Shown piece by piece: positions 21,501 through 32,884 of a stretch of 64,000 nt of DNA (the stretch's first letter is position 1; every line of letters starts with the position of its first letter). The stretch covers positions 112,069,241 to 112,133,240 of the forward strand of contig OZ038383.1 in assembly GCA_964036045.1 (NCBI GenBank), written 5' to 3'. A program made the translations under genes and the position numbers. The notes beneath the pieces are model-generated. The model was given only the letters and a program-made list of their open reading frames with translations. It made no database searches and was not told where the DNA came from. Source of the DNA: Eutreptiella sp. 'Long Island Sound 2002' (lineage: Eukaryota > Euglenozoa > Euglenophyceae > Eutreptiales > Eutreptiaceae).

Positions 21501-22987
21501 TTGGTTTTGGATCCCACTGATGATTGATTTTGCGGGGAATATGGCTGGCCAGTGCTGAGGGTCGCCTGTGCCGCCAGGCCATACCCTAAGTTTAATTGCG
21601 TTTCAGCAACACCATTTTTTGCTATTTTTTGACCCACTCATGGCAAGTGGGCCCTTCCTTCTTTGTAAATATGGGAAGTGGAAAGCCATTGCGCTGCTTG
21701 CAGCTCTGTCTTATTACCTCTGTGTTATGTCTTCCTTCCCCTCTACTCTCTTCCATTCCTCCCTCTTGTCTTTTTTGCAGGATGAATGCTGATGTTGATA
21801 ATGAGATTGTGGATCCTGGACAGTGTGTGATTGCATTAGTTAGTCTGTTTTTCTTTGCTTTGCTGACGATACATGCCATGATCTGGCGTTGGCGCATTGA
21901 TTCCAATTTCGCCTGTATGTATATTTCTGATTGGGGTGATGATCAGCAGCGAGGGCTACAAGTTGCTGGCCCCATGGCTGATACCCAATTTGATTGTCTT
22001 GAGCGCCTGCTGTCTGCCAGAGTCAGTGGGAATAGATTGCATGGCGGGCAGATTGATTCTGACAGTGGCCATTGTCTCGTGTAGTGTCAGTCTTGTGTTA
22101 AGGTTCAGTTAAGGTGCCTGTTTTGTTTTCTGGGGGGGGGGGGGGGGGGGCTGGCCCACTTGGTTGGAGATTGAAGGGACGCCTGATCTCTCCTGTACTA
22201 TATTAGGTATGTATGTATGTACTATATTAGGTATGTATGTATGTATTGTGTATCCAGTGTTAAGCGACTGCTGCTGACTGCTGCCATGTACTTTCTCCCC
22301 TTCCCTTTACTTGCAGATCCCCATTCTCGCTGTTTGTATCCCACAGATCGAATCAAGTGGGGTCAATGCAGACATCAGACAGCAGGATTTCAATCCAGAT
22401 GAATCGGGATTCGGAATTTTTTCTGGTATGCCGCCATTTCAAGGTTCCACGTTTTTTTTGCTTGGACATCAGCCGCTGCGGATTTCTACTGCAGGGCTTC
22501 AAAGAATTCAATGAAGGATCCATCTCAGAATCTCAGAAGTAATCGCCAGTCATTAATTCAGAAGAAGGGGCCTGTGTACATTAGCATTAAGGGCTGCAGG
22601 ACCCAGTGGGTCATTCTGATTTGCGTGAATTTTCTTCTGTGGTGCCTTTTTGCTTGGAGCCCGCCTGAAGTAGACTTCTGAGATTTTTTTCCTCTTTCAT
22701 CGATGGATCCCATACAAGGAATGAATCTGTGGAACTGGTGGTTTACGAATTCCCCTGTTTGTTTTCTCTGTCTCCTTGTCTCCTGAAGTGCAGCCAGACC
22801 AAACCCCACTGAGTTTTGAGCATTGCAATGATTTCCAGCTTTCTCAGTTTTTTTTTTCCTGAGGTATCTTGGGTTTTTGGGGTGAGATGGGCCTGGTTGT
22901 GCTGACAGTTTTGTTTGCCTAGCCCTGAATGGGCTTCTGTGTATGGCCTGTGCCTCCCAGCTCTGTCTTTTCGGCCTCAGTTGGCCT
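21501..22987 (+). other. 3' non-pol region of element A with splice-like signals and two small ORFs
   Basis: 1.5 kb between pol and the purine tract. Two strong 3' splice-like sites are visible: a long pyrimidine tract ending TTTTTTGCAG at 21780 and CCCTTTACTTGCAG at 22316. The first is followed at once by an ATG (21782) opening a 100-residue frame to 22084 with one hydrophobic segment (VIALVSLFFFALLTIHAMIW). The second opens a frame to 22514. GTATGT donors occur at 22207 and 22231. This suggests a spliced accessory ORF, but no family match is recognised. A G19 run (22132-22150) and a GTAT microsatellite (22207-22246) also lie here. Confidence 0.4.
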
Positions 22988-22997
22988 AGGAGGGGGG
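22988..22997 (+). promoter_or_regulatory. Polypurine tract of element A
   Basis: AGGAGGGGGG lies immediately upstream of the TG of the 3' LTR, the expected site and composition for plus-strand priming. Confidence 0.85.
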
Positions 22998-23317
22998 TGT
23001 AGGAGGCCCAGGCATTTAGGGATAGATCAGCATAGATATTGATGCTCATTAGCACTCTTTGTATTGCTACATCCCTTGGGGACTTGTATTGACTGAGGGT
23101 AGGAAGGTGAGTAGACATGGGTAGTCATTAACCAGTGTGTTCTTGGGCATATTTGACAGATTTCAGAGTAGGATGCAGAATTGGCTAGATGTAGCATTTT
23201 TGGCTGCTTTAAGTGTAGAATAATGCGCTTTCATTTACTGGCTTAGACTGTTATCACATTGAATGGATTGATTGGCTTTTTACTCTGCTTTGATTACCGG
23301 CGATCATCTGTCGTGCA
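22998..23317 (+). repeat. 3' LTR of element A
   Basis: 320-bp direct copy of 11910-12229, TGTAGG...GTGCA, followed by the second CCATG target duplication at 23318-23322. Confidence 0.95.
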
Positions 23318-26300
23318 CCATGCAATAAAGTGGCGCCCGTTGAAGGGCCCCATGCAATACAGTGGTGTCGATTGAAGGGCCCCATGCAATTAAGTGGCGC
23401 CCATTGAAGGGCCCCATGCAAAAGAGTGGCGCCCATTGAAGGGCCCGATGCAATAAGGTGGTGCCCATTGAAGGGCCCCATGCAATAAAGTGGCGCCCAT
23501 TGAAGGGCCCGATGCAATAAAGTGGTGCCCATTGAAGGGCCCCATGCAATAAAGTGGTGCCCATTGAAGGGCCCCATGCAATAAAGTGGCGCCCATTGAA
23601 GGGCCCCATGCAATAAAGTTGCGCCCATTGAAGAGCCCCATGCAAAATAGTGGCGCCCGTTGAAGGGCCCTATGCAATAAAGTGGCGCCCATTGAAGGGC
23701 CCCATGCAATAAAGTGGCGCCCATTGAAGAGCCCCATACAATCAAGTGGTGCCCATTGGAGGGCCCCATGCAATAGAGTGGTGCCCATTGAAGGGCCCCA
23801 TGCAATAAAGTGGTGCCCATGGGAGGGCCCCATGCAATAAAGTGGTGCCCATTGAAGGGCCCCATGCAATAAGGTGGCGCCCGTTGAAGGGCCCCATGCA
23901 ATAAAATGGTGCCCATTGAAGGGCCCCATGCAATAAAGTGGCGCCCACTGAAGGCCCCATGCAATAAAGTGGTGCCCATTGGAGGGCCCCATGCAATAAA
24001 GTGGCGCCCATTGAAGGGCCCCATGCAATAAAGTGGTGCCCATTGAAGGGCCCCATGCAATAAAGTGGTGCCCATTGAAGGGCCCCATGCAATAACGTGG
24101 TGCCCATTGAAGGACCTGATGCAATAAAGTGGCGCCCGTCAAAGGGCCCCATGCAATAAAGTGGCGCTCGTTGAAGGGCCCCATGCAATAAAGTGGCGCC
24201 CATTGAAGGGCCCCATGCAAGAAAATGCAGCCCATTGAAGGTCCCCATGCAATAAAATGGCGCCCATTGAAGGGCCCCATGCAATAGAGTGGTGCCCATT
24301 GAAGGGCCCCATGCAATAAAGTGGTGCCCATTGAAGGACCCCATGCAATAAAGTGGCGCCCATTGAAGGGCCACATGCAGGAAGGTGGTGCACATTGAAG
24401 GGCCCCATGCAATAGAATGGCACCCATTGGAGGGCCCCATGCAAGAAAATGGTGCCCATTGAAGGGCCCCATGCAATAGAGTGGCGCCCATTGAAGGGCC
24501 CCATGCAATAAAGTGGTGCCCATTGAAGCGGCCCATGCAATAAAGTGGTGCCCATTGGAGGGCCCCATGCAATAAAGTGGCGCCCATTGAAGGGCCCCAT
24601 GCAGGAAGGTGGTGCCCATTGAAGGGCCCCATGCAATAAAATGGCGCCCATTGAAGGGCCCCATGCAAGAAAATGGTGCCCATTGAAGGGCCCCATGCAA
24701 TAAACTGGCGCCCATTGAAGGGCCCCATGCACTAAAGTGGTGCCCATTGAAGGGCCCCATGCAATAACGTGGTGCCCATTGGAGGGCCCCATGCAATAAA
24801 GTGGCGCCCATTGAAGGGCCCCATGCAGGAAGGTGGTGCCCATTGAAGGGCCCCATGCAATAAAATGGCGCCCATTGAAGGGCCCCATGCAAGAAAATGG
24901 TGCCCATTGAAGGGCCCCATGCAATAACGTGGTGCCCATTGAAGGACCTGATGCAATAAAGTGGCGCCCTTCAAAGGGCCCCATGCAATAAAGTGGCGCT
25001 CGTTGAAGGGCCCCATGCAATAAAGTGGCGCCCATTGAAGGGCCCCATGCAAGAAAATGCAGCCCATTGAAGGTCCCCATGCAATAGAGTGGTGCCCATT
25101 GAAGGGCCCCATGCAATAAAGTGGTGCCCATTGAAGGACCCCATGCAATAAAGTGGTGCCCATTGATGGGCCCCATGCAGGAAGGTGGTGCCCATTGAAG
25201 GGCCCCATGCAATAGAATGGCACCCATTGGAGGGCCCCATGCAAGAAAATGGTGCCCATTGAAGGGCCCCATGCAATAGAGTGGCGCCCATTGAAGGGCC
25301 CCATGCAATAAAGTGGTGCCCATTGAAGGGCCCCATGCAATAAAGTGGTGCCCATTGGAGGGCCCCATGCAATAAAGTGGCGCCCATTGAAGGGCCCCAT
25401 GCAGGAAGGTGGTGCCAATTGAAGGGCCCCATGCAATAAAATGGCGCCCATTGAAGGGCCCCATGCAAGAAAATGGTGCCCATTGAAGGGCCCCATGCAA
25501 TAAACTGGCGCCCATTGAAGGGCCCCATGCACTAAAGTGGTGCCCATTGAAGGGCCCCATGCAATAAAGTGGTGCCCATTAGAGGGCCCCATGCAATAAA
25601 GTGGCGCCCATTGAAGGGCCCCATGCAGGAAGGTGGTGCCCATTGAAGGGCCCCATGCAATAAAATGGCGCCCATTGAAGGGCCCCATGCAAGAAAATGG
25701 TGTTCATTGAAGGGCCCCATGCAATAGAGTGGCGCCCATTGAAGGGCCCCATGCAATAAACTGGCGCCCATTGAAGGGCCCCATGCAATAAAGTGGTGCC
25801 CATTGAAGGGCCCCATGCAATGCATTGGTGCCCATTGAAGGGCCCCATGCAATAAAGTGGCGCCCATTGAAGGGCCCCATGCAATAAAGTGGCGCCCATT
25901 GAAGAGCCCCATGCAATGAAGTGGCGCCCGTTGAAGGGCCCCATGCAATAAAGTGGCGCCCGTTGAAGGGCCTCGTGCAATAAAGTGGCGCCCATTGAAG
26001 GGCCCCATGCAATGAAATGGCGCCCATTGAAGGGCCCCATGCAATAAACTGGCGCCCATTGAAGGGCCCCATGCAATAAAGTGGTGCCCATTGAAGGGCC
26101 TCATTCAATAAAGTGGTGCCCATTGAAGGGCCCCATGCAATAAAGTGGCGCCCATTGAAGGGCCCCATGCAGGAAAGTGGTGCCCATTGAAGGGCCCCAT
26201 GCAATAAACTGGCGCCCATTGAAGGGCCCCATGCAATAGAGTGGTGCCCATTGAAGGGCCCCATGCAATAAAGTGGTGCCCATTGAAGGGCCCCATGCAA

Positions 26301-27118
26301 CAAAGTGGCGCCCATTGAAGGGCCCCATGCAAAAAGGTGGTGCCCATTGAAGGGCCCCATGCAATAAACTGGCGCCCATTGAAGGGCCCCATGCAATAGA
26401 GTGGTGCCCATTGAAGGGCCCCATGCAATAAAGTGGCGCCCGTTGAAGGGCCCCATGCAAAAATATGGTGCCCATTGAAGGGCCCCATGCAATTAAGTGG
26501 CGCCCATTGAAGGGCCCCATGCAAAAAAGTGGCGCCCATTGAAGGGCCCGATGCAATAAGGTGGTGCCCATTGAAGGGCCCCATGCAATAAGGTGGCGCC
26601 CATTGAAGGGCCCCATGCAATAAAGTGGTGCCCATTGAAGGGCCCCATGCAATAAAGTGGTGCCCATTGACGGGCTCCATGCAATAACGTGGTGCCCATT
26701 GAAGGGCCCCATGCAATAAAGTTGCGCCCATTGAAGAGCCCCATGCAATAGAGTGGCGCCCGTTGAAGGGCCCCATGCAATAAAGTGGCGCCCGTTGAAG
26801 GGTCCGATGCAATAATGTCGCGCCCATTGAAGAGCCCCATACAATCAAGTGGTGCCCATTGGAGGGCCCCATGCAATAGAGTGGTGCCCATTGAAGGGCC
26901 CCATGCAATAAAGTGGTGCCCATTGGAGGGCCCCATGCAATAAAGTGGTGCCCATTGAAGGGCCCCATGCAATAAGGTGGTGCCCGTTGAAGGGCCCCAT
27001 GCAAACAAGTGGTGCCCATTGAAGGGCCCCATGCAATAAAGTGGCGCCCACTGAAGGGCCCCATGCAATAGAGTGGTGCCCATTGGAGGGCCCCATGCAA
27101 TAAAGTGGCGCCCATTGA
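23318..27118. repeat. 32-bp satellite, block 2 (about 119 units)
   Basis: Same unit as block 1, resuming in the correct unit phase after the retrotransposon. A distinctive variant, AGGACCTGAT with GCCCGTCAAAGG or similar, appears at 24111 and again at 24943, 832 bp (26 units) apart, showing higher-order duplication. Another variant, GGCCTCATTC, is shared with the end of block 1 (about 11581) and block 3 (about 37281). The block breaks off at CCCATTGA (27111-27118), where the inverted-repeat element starts. Confidence 0.97.
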
Positions 27119-27136
27119 CACCTATGATTTTAGCAG
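27119..27136 (+). repeat. Left terminal inverted repeat of element B
   Basis: 18 bp, perfectly inverted relative to 36459-36476; the flanking dinucleotide GA is duplicated. Confidence 0.8.
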
Positions 27137-27664
27137 CTTTTTTTTCCCAAAATTCCAAGTCATGCATTTTCAGAAGAGCGATATCATCGGTAGGCAGTAG
27201 TACTGTTGTTTTTGTGTTTTCTCAAATTTTTAACAAAATTATGCTGTCGCTGGAGCTGGAGCCGCAGATCAACTGTCGACAACTGCCGCGTACGCGAGTT
27301 TCAGATTCCCGACCGCCGTGCGCAATAGAAAATCGCCAAAAAGTCCACTTTTTTTCGCAGTTGGAAGCAAAGTAAAGGCATGAGCGTGTCCCCGAGATGA
27401 ATACCTTGCTGCTGACCTAAAAAAATCCAGATTGGCAGGCACAGATTTTGAGAAATTCACACTTTTCTAGCCAAAAACCACTCTTTTTCATGGTTTTAGG
27501 GTCTATGGAGGCCATGTAGAGGGCCTTACAGGGCTGGAAGAGGTGGTATAGAGGTGATATATGAACAAATTGTCATCACCATTGGTAGAAGCCTACATGA
27601 CAAGCGATGTTTTGCCTTTATTCTAGGCTATTCATCCCTTTCTCATGCACCATGGGGCCCAATA
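27137..27664. other. Left inner part of element B, no gene seen
   Basis: A T-rich start, then mixed sequence with several short open frames that lack any recognisable domain. It runs into the 190-bp satellite at about 27665. Nothing else is supportable. Confidence 0.5.
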
Positions 27665-28679
27665 TCCATATGGTTCATAGGTAGGGTTTTGATCACCTAT
27701 CACCGTCCACACACATGTTTGGGGCTTGGGTTGGTATTGTATGCATTTGAATGATAAGAACTACATAAAATATGATACTATGTGCATAAGAATGGGATGA
27801 ACGATGAACATTTGAGGTGTTTTTGGCCCTATTTTGCACCGTTTGTGGTCCATTTCCATATGGTTCATAGGTAGGCTTTTGCGTGCCTATCACCGTACAC
27901 ACACATGTTTGGGGCTTAGGTTGTTATTGTAAGCATTTGTATGATAGGTGCTACATATAATATGATAGTATGTGCATAAGAATGGGACGAACGATGAACA
28001 TTTGAGGTGTTTTTGGCCCTATTTTGCACCGTTTGTGGTCCAAAATCCATATGGTTCATAGGTAGGGTTTTGATCACCTATCACCGTCCACACACATGTT
28101 TGGGGCTTGGGTTGGTATTGTATGCATTTGAATGATAATAACTACATAAAATATGATAGTATGTGCATAAGAATGGGATGAACGATGTAGATTTGAGGTG
28201 TTTTTGGCCCTATTTTGCACCGTTTGTGGTCCATTTCCATATGGTTCATAGGTGGGTTTTTGCGTGCCTATCACCGTACACACACATGTTTGGGGCTTAG
28301 GTTGTTATTGTAAGCATTTGTATGAAAGGTGCTACATATAATATGATAGTATGTGCATAAGAATGGGATGAACGATGAACATTTGAGGTGTTTTTGGCCC
28401 TATTTTGCACCATTTGTGGTCCAATATCCATATGGTTCATAGGTAGGGTTTTGATCACCTATCACCGTCCACACACATGTTTGGGGCTTGGGTTGGTATT
28501 GTATGCATTTGAATGATAAGAACTACATAAACTCTGATACTACGGGCATAAGAATGGGATGAACGATGTAGATTTGAGGTGTTTTTGGCCCGTTTTTGCA
28601 CCTTTTGCGCTCCATATCCATATGGTTCATAGGTAGGGTTTTGATCACCTATCACCGTCCACACACATGTTTGGGGCAT
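27665..28679. repeat. 190-bp satellite with two alternating subtypes
   Basis: TCCATATGGTTCATAGGT recurs at 27665, 27855, 28046, 28236, 28427 and 28617, a period of 190-191 bp. Two subtypes alternate: one continues with TTTTGATCACCTATCACCG and TCCACAC, the other with TTTTGCGTGCCTATCACCG and TACACAC, so the true repeat is about 381 bp. It is interrupted at about 28679 by a tRNA-like module, resumes at 29287-29612, and one more piece lies at 35780-35955. Confidence 0.92.
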
Positions 28680-28709
28680 AGCCGCGAGCAAAGCCGTTCG
28701 AAGCCCTTC

Positions 28710-28963
28710 GAGCAAAGCCGCGACGACCAAGGGGGATGGTGCCCTACAATACACCACCGGACTGAGACAGAACAACGGACGACGAAGCGAGGAAGGGGAT
28801 ATCAACACACTGGGGGCAAGTGGCAGAGCCTAAGAGATTGGGTGGTGCCGCGCCAACAGCATGTGTTTATATCCCTGGAGCATAGTTGAGCGGTAAAACA
28901 CTTGACTAACAACTCGACGACCTGAGTTCGATTCCCGAACAGGAGAGTTTGCCAGTCTTCGTA
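28710..28963 (+). repeat. tRNA-like (SINE-like) module, copy 1
   Basis: A 254-bp segment repeated without visible change at 29033-29286. At 28876-28948 it carries a tRNA-like stretch: A-box TAGTTGAGCGG (28883-28893) and B-box AGTTCGATTCC, with a possible anticodon loop CTAACAA (AAC, Val). The acceptor and T stems do not pair properly, so this is a tRNA-derived repeat or pseudogene and not a functional tRNA. It is embedded in the 190-bp satellite. Confidence 0.6.
28876..28948 (+). pseudogene. tRNA-like pseudogene or Pol III internal promoter
   Basis: Good A- and B-box matches at the right spacing but poor acceptor, D- and T-stem pairing. It could act as an RNA polymerase III promoter for the repeat module. 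The match TTGACT...GTTCGATTCC is tRNA-like in general; the source tRNA is uncertain. Confidence 0.45.
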
Positions 28964-29032
28964 CTGCAACTGTCGGATAGCCGCTTGTCCTCGCGGCGAT
29001 TACAACGACAGCTTAATCCGAGGCACAGGAGC

Positions 29033-29286
29033 GAGCAAAGCCGCGACGACCAAGGGGGATGGTGCCCTACAATACACCACCGGACTGAGACAGAACAACG
29101 GACGACGAAGCGAGGAAGGGGATATCAACACACTGGGGGCAAGTGGCAGAGCCTAAGAGATTGGGTGGTGCCGCGCCAACAGCATGTGTTTATATCCCTG
29201 GAGCATAGTTGAGCGGTAAAACACTTGACTAACAACTCGACGACCTGAGTTCGATTCCCGAACAGGAGAGTTTGCCAGTCTTCGTA
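29033..29286 (+). repeat. tRNA-like (SINE-like) module, copy 2
   Basis: Direct repeat of 28710-28963 at an offset of 323 bp; the tRNA-like part is 29199-29271. The 69 bp between the copies are unique. At its right end the sequence returns to the 190-bp satellite (GGATGGTATTATAAG, matching AGATGGTATTATAAG at about 29479), so the whole module sits inside a satellite unit. Confidence 0.6.
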
Positions 29287-29612
29287 GGATGGTATTATAA
29301 GTATTTGAATGCTGGGTAAGAAATAAAATATGATACTACGGGCACAAGCATGGGATGAACAATGTAGTTTTGAGGTGTTTTTGGCCCGTTTTTGCACCAT
29401 TTGTGCTCCATATCCATATGGTTCATAGGTAGGGTTTTGATCACCTATCACCGTCCACACACATGTTTGGGGCATAAGATGGTATTATAAGTATTTGAAT
29501 GCTAGGTAATAAATGAAATATGATACTATGTGCACAGGAGTGGGTTGAACAATGTAGATTTGAGGTGTTTTCGGCCCATTTTTGCACCTTTTGTGGTCCA
29601 TATCCACGGTGG
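29287..29612. repeat. 190-bp satellite, continuation after the tRNA-like module
   Basis: Divergent units of the same satellite as 27665-28679, including CCATATGGTTCATAGGT at about 29412 and the GTTTTGATCACC subtype. Confidence 0.8.
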
Positions 29613-29636
29613 ACAAGTATTGCAAATTTCTTGTCA

Positions 29637-29955
29637 TACCTGACGTTGTTCCACACCACATATAATCATATACAAAGATTGTCTCACTGCCGTCATGCCA
29701 TTGTTGCGTGCTTTGTGTGCCAAGAGGAGGTATTTCCTGTGTATTACGCCTTCCGAGGTAGGGTGAGCGAAGGGTGAAAAGACGGTGATCGAACATGACA
29801 TTGCTCCACACCACATATTCTAATATACAAAGATTGTCTCACTGCCTTCATGCCCTTGTTGCGTGCTTTTTGTGCCAAGAGGAGGCTTAGACTTGTCCTG
29901 TGTATTACACCTTCCTAGGTAGGGTGAGCAAAGGGTGAAAAGACAGTGAACTAAG
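29637..29955. repeat. 155-bp tandem duplication
   Basis: CCACACCACATAT...ATACAAAGATTGTCTCACTG at 29651 recurs at 29806, offset 155 bp, with the same downstream TGCGTGCTTT, AAGAGGAGG and GGGTGAAAAGAC landmarks. Two units, a few substitutions and a small insertion. No gene. Confidence 0.75.
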
Positions 29956-32029
29956 GGTGAACGAATGGTCAAAAGACAGTGAGGGAATAGTGAATTGCGA
30001 GCATGCATGGCAACCAAATGTGATTTCCCTTTGGTACAACCCACAGGGCTAAGCAATGGCTCCTATGCTGACGTAGATGAGGCAGTTTGAGAAGATTGCC
30101 TGGCTTTGTGTTTGCGCTGCCATTGCTTCATTGCCCACATCGCACTCATATCATGTTTGTGACCTAACGAGGTATGGGGGAAATTTCATCCGGTTTCAAA
30201 TTGGATGGTTGCCCATGTCATGTGTCTCGTTATGGGCAGATGAAATATCACACACGCAACACACACCACACGCACTCAGTGGAATGTACCAATGTGCATT
30301 GCAACGCGCGTTGCATGGCAACCCAAAGAGCCGGCTTAGGCAATGTCCTAGAAACACTTGGTGGCAACAATCTCCCAAACAGCTGTATTTGCACTTTTGA
30401 ACCCACAATGGTTGATTTCATTGCTGTCGCTGTGCTTTCGTGTGATTTGGCATTGATGAAATTTTTCCCTAGAGCTCGGTTAGGCTTGCCAAGCAACAAA
30501 TTGTGACCCTACATGCCTTTTACTCAAGATAATCTTCCGGAGGGTGCAAAAAGTGCCCCTGAATAGCCATATTTGCACTTTTGAAGCCACAAATGTGGAT
30601 TAGAGTGATTTCGTTGTGATTTCGTCGTGATTACCAACCTGAGTGATTTGTGGAACCCAACAAGATAACTCCATGCATGCACACACATTTGCATTTGCAT
30701 ATTGATGGTATGTTGGGTGAATTGTATGGGAATGCTTAAATTCGACCCAGTGGTGGAGGACAGAAGCAACCGTTAGGGAGCTTGTGGGTCCATGCTTGAA
30801 ATATCATAGTTGAAATATCGCAGAGGAAATATCACAGTTGTGTCGGTCATTTTTTGCCCGCCTGTCCCATCTCTCCATTCAAGTGGTGGTTTGGCTTGCC
30901 GTTGTGGTGGTTGATAATTCTGCTGCGGTTGCAATCCATGATGCATGATGCATGATGCTCCACTTCTCTTCTCAAAGCAATGTTGTCTATCCCGCAAATT
31001 GGCGGTACTCTTCCAGTGTTGGCAAGGGAGCAACTGTGCATGTGGCTGCTGTGTTGGAGTTCCTGAGCAATGAGATGTTGGAGCTTGCGGCCAACGCATC
31101 AAGAGAAAACAAGAAGTAGCAACGTATCACGCCTCGGCTCTTGATGGTATGCACTGTGTGCCCCGTGCACATCCCATGTTGCACGCACGCACCAACTGTG
31201 CACATTGCGCGCACGCATTGTGCACACTGCATGCACGCACGCATGCACAATATCAGTGTATCACAATATTAGTGCCTTCTGTCTGCTAAGAGTTTCAGCG
31301 AAAATCTCTGGGTCTGGGTGACAGAACACCTTCGCTGTTTGTCCGTTCCCGACTCAGATTATGTCTTTTTGACACTGTGGAGCTTTTGCTCGTGCCTTTG
31401 GCATTGCGTTTTGCACTGTGCACACTGCACGCACACATTGTGCACGCTGCACGCACGCGGCAGAGGTGGGGCATGCATGCGTTGTGCGTGCCCTGTGCAT
31501 GCTTTGTGCATGTTGGGGGGGCTTCGGGGCACAGGGCGGGTGTGTATCCAAGCATTCCGAAATGATGCCATGAACGACGCCAGCCAAGTGGCCCTGCACG
31601 ACCTTGAAATGGAGAGAGATGGGAAAGGGTTTTAGGGATGGGTTAAGGAAGCCAAAACTTTCCTCGAGTACACGAAGTATGCACGCACGCACGGTGCACA
31701 CTGCACGCACGCATTGTGCACACTGGTTCTCTTGGCCATCGCCTCTTAACCCATTTTTTTTTGTGGGGTGGACTCGATGCAAGGCATGCTGGAACGGCGC
31801 GTTCCGGACTGCAGATGCAGCAAATTCTGCGATCGCTTTGCGATAAATAGGGTGCCACGTGGGGGCGAAGACACTCGTTCAAGTCATCCTCCAAAACCTG
31901 ACCCACTGTGAGCACTCCTGCCCGAATGAGCGCTGGCGCAAAAGGAAAGTTGAAGTCTGTTCATTGCGAAAGGCGGCATTGTGACAGACACGCTGATGAG
32001 CTTTGCATCCCCTTCTGTGCATCACACAG
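29956..32029. other. Interior of element B, no confident gene
   Basis: About 2 kb with short open frames of no recognised family. It contains dispersed pieces of the GCAC/TGCA minisatellite (31140-31260, 31415-31470, 31678-31728) that is expanded at 32885-33300, and two related CACTTTTGAA-containing pieces (about 30390 and 30570). Earlier exons of the gene fragment at 32030 could lie here, but I cannot place them. Confidence 0.4.
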
Positions 32030-32840
32030 GGCCAGTCGCCGATACATGTTGCCGTCGGTTCATATGCCGCCGTCGAGGCGTTGAGGCCGGATGACGCCTT
32101 GGTATTGAGGATGCAAGAGGCCTTGGCTCCCCCTCCTGTTCAAGGTGCCGCGTGTCCAAGATACAACATGTGCATGTACCGCATTATTTTGGGACCTGGC
32201 TACAAGGGTACTGTTTCATGGGAATCAGTAACATCAAGAATGTGCTGAAGCTGCATTTGACGCTCTCTGGATTGCAATCCTTGGATTCATGACACTGGTG
32301 CTGTTGGCAGACACAGAGAGGGAGCCCCTGCTGGAGCACGTTGAGTGGGGCACCCTCTTGTTCTTTGCAGCACTCTTTGTGCTCATGCACGGTCTCGAAA
32401 AGCTTGGGCTCATTGAGTGGATTGGAAATGTTGTGGTTACGATCATTGAAGCGGTACGTTGTTGCATTGCGCATTGGTTATCAAGGCAGTAGGAATACGT
32501 AATGCCACCGCATGCAGGGATTCCATTTCATGCGAAAAAGTTGCATGGCCGCAACACATGACAGAATACAGTGATCAGTCTGTGGGTCTCACTGTTTTTT
32601 GAATTTTGTTTTGTGCAAGCAGGAATCCAGTTTCTGCCACCCTCGGTACCTACCCCCTGTGATGCGCGGTCGCTGGCATGGCGGTAAGTGAGTCCCTCAC
32701 CGCCTCTCACAACACATTCCAACTTTTCATCCCTAGGAAAAGCGATGGCGGCAGTGGTTGCTATCATGGCAACCATTATGACAGCTTTTTTGATATTTGG
32801 GCAAATGGTTACGGCAGCGTCGATTGCAGGGTGGCGTTAA
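32030..32840 (+). pseudogene. P-protein (OCA2)/ArsB-type permease gene fragment, four-exon model
   Basis: Best exon: 32251-32453, encoding LWIAILG, LLADTEREPLLEHVEWGTL and LFFAALFVLMHGLEKLGLIE. This matches the late part of the melanosomal P protein and related ion-transporter-superfamily permeases (WIAILG...HVEWATLLFFAALFVLM). A chain 32030-32207, 32251-32453, 32623-32683 and 32737-32840 keeps one frame to a TAA. Its introns have GT-AG ends (GTACTG...GAAG, GTACGT...GCAG, GTAAGT...CTAG; 43, 169 and 53 nt). The last exon is a hydrophobic segment (AAVVAIMATIMTAFLIFG). The membrane region that should follow the matched exon, with the second transport-domain half, is absent, and the first exon does not match the family. 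I read this as a captured or internally deleted gene copy, not a working transporter. Confidence 0.5.
32251..32453 (+). CDS. P-protein-like permease exon
   Basis: A single exon with strong family resemblance: two hydrophobic segments flanking the HVEWGTLLFFAALFVLM signature. It ends in GAAGCG before a GTACGT donor and begins after CTGAAG. An in-frame TAA at 32229-32231 upstream shows that splicing is needed. In intact P-proteins this segment lies in the second half of the 12-helix transporter. Confidence 0.7.
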
Positions 32841-32884
32841 CGCAACCAAATGGGGGATGGGGGCTTGATGAAAATGTTTGTAGT

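Larger units (their letters stand above)
11910..23317 (+). mobile_element. Retrotransposon A: 11.4-kb Ty3/gypsy-type chromodomain LTR element with dUTPase
   Basis: Two direct 320-bp LTRs (11910-12229, 22998-23317) begin TGTAGG and end GTGCA. They look identical by eye and are flanked by a 5-bp duplication. Internally there is a primer binding site, gag with three zinc knuckles, an ORF with all five dUTPase motifs, RT and RNase H, an integrase split by a frameshift and a TGA, a C-terminal chromodomain and a purine tract. RT, RNase H, then integrase is the Ty3/gypsy order. Identical LTRs imply recent insertion, although the integrase reading is broken. A dUTPase between gag and RT and the lack of a recognisable aspartic protease are unusual for this group. 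Confidence 0.93.

Noticed and set aside
28876-28948. Functional tRNA-Val(AAC) gene
   Set aside because: A and B boxes are good, but the acceptor, D and T stems do not pair, and the identical second copy has the same defects.
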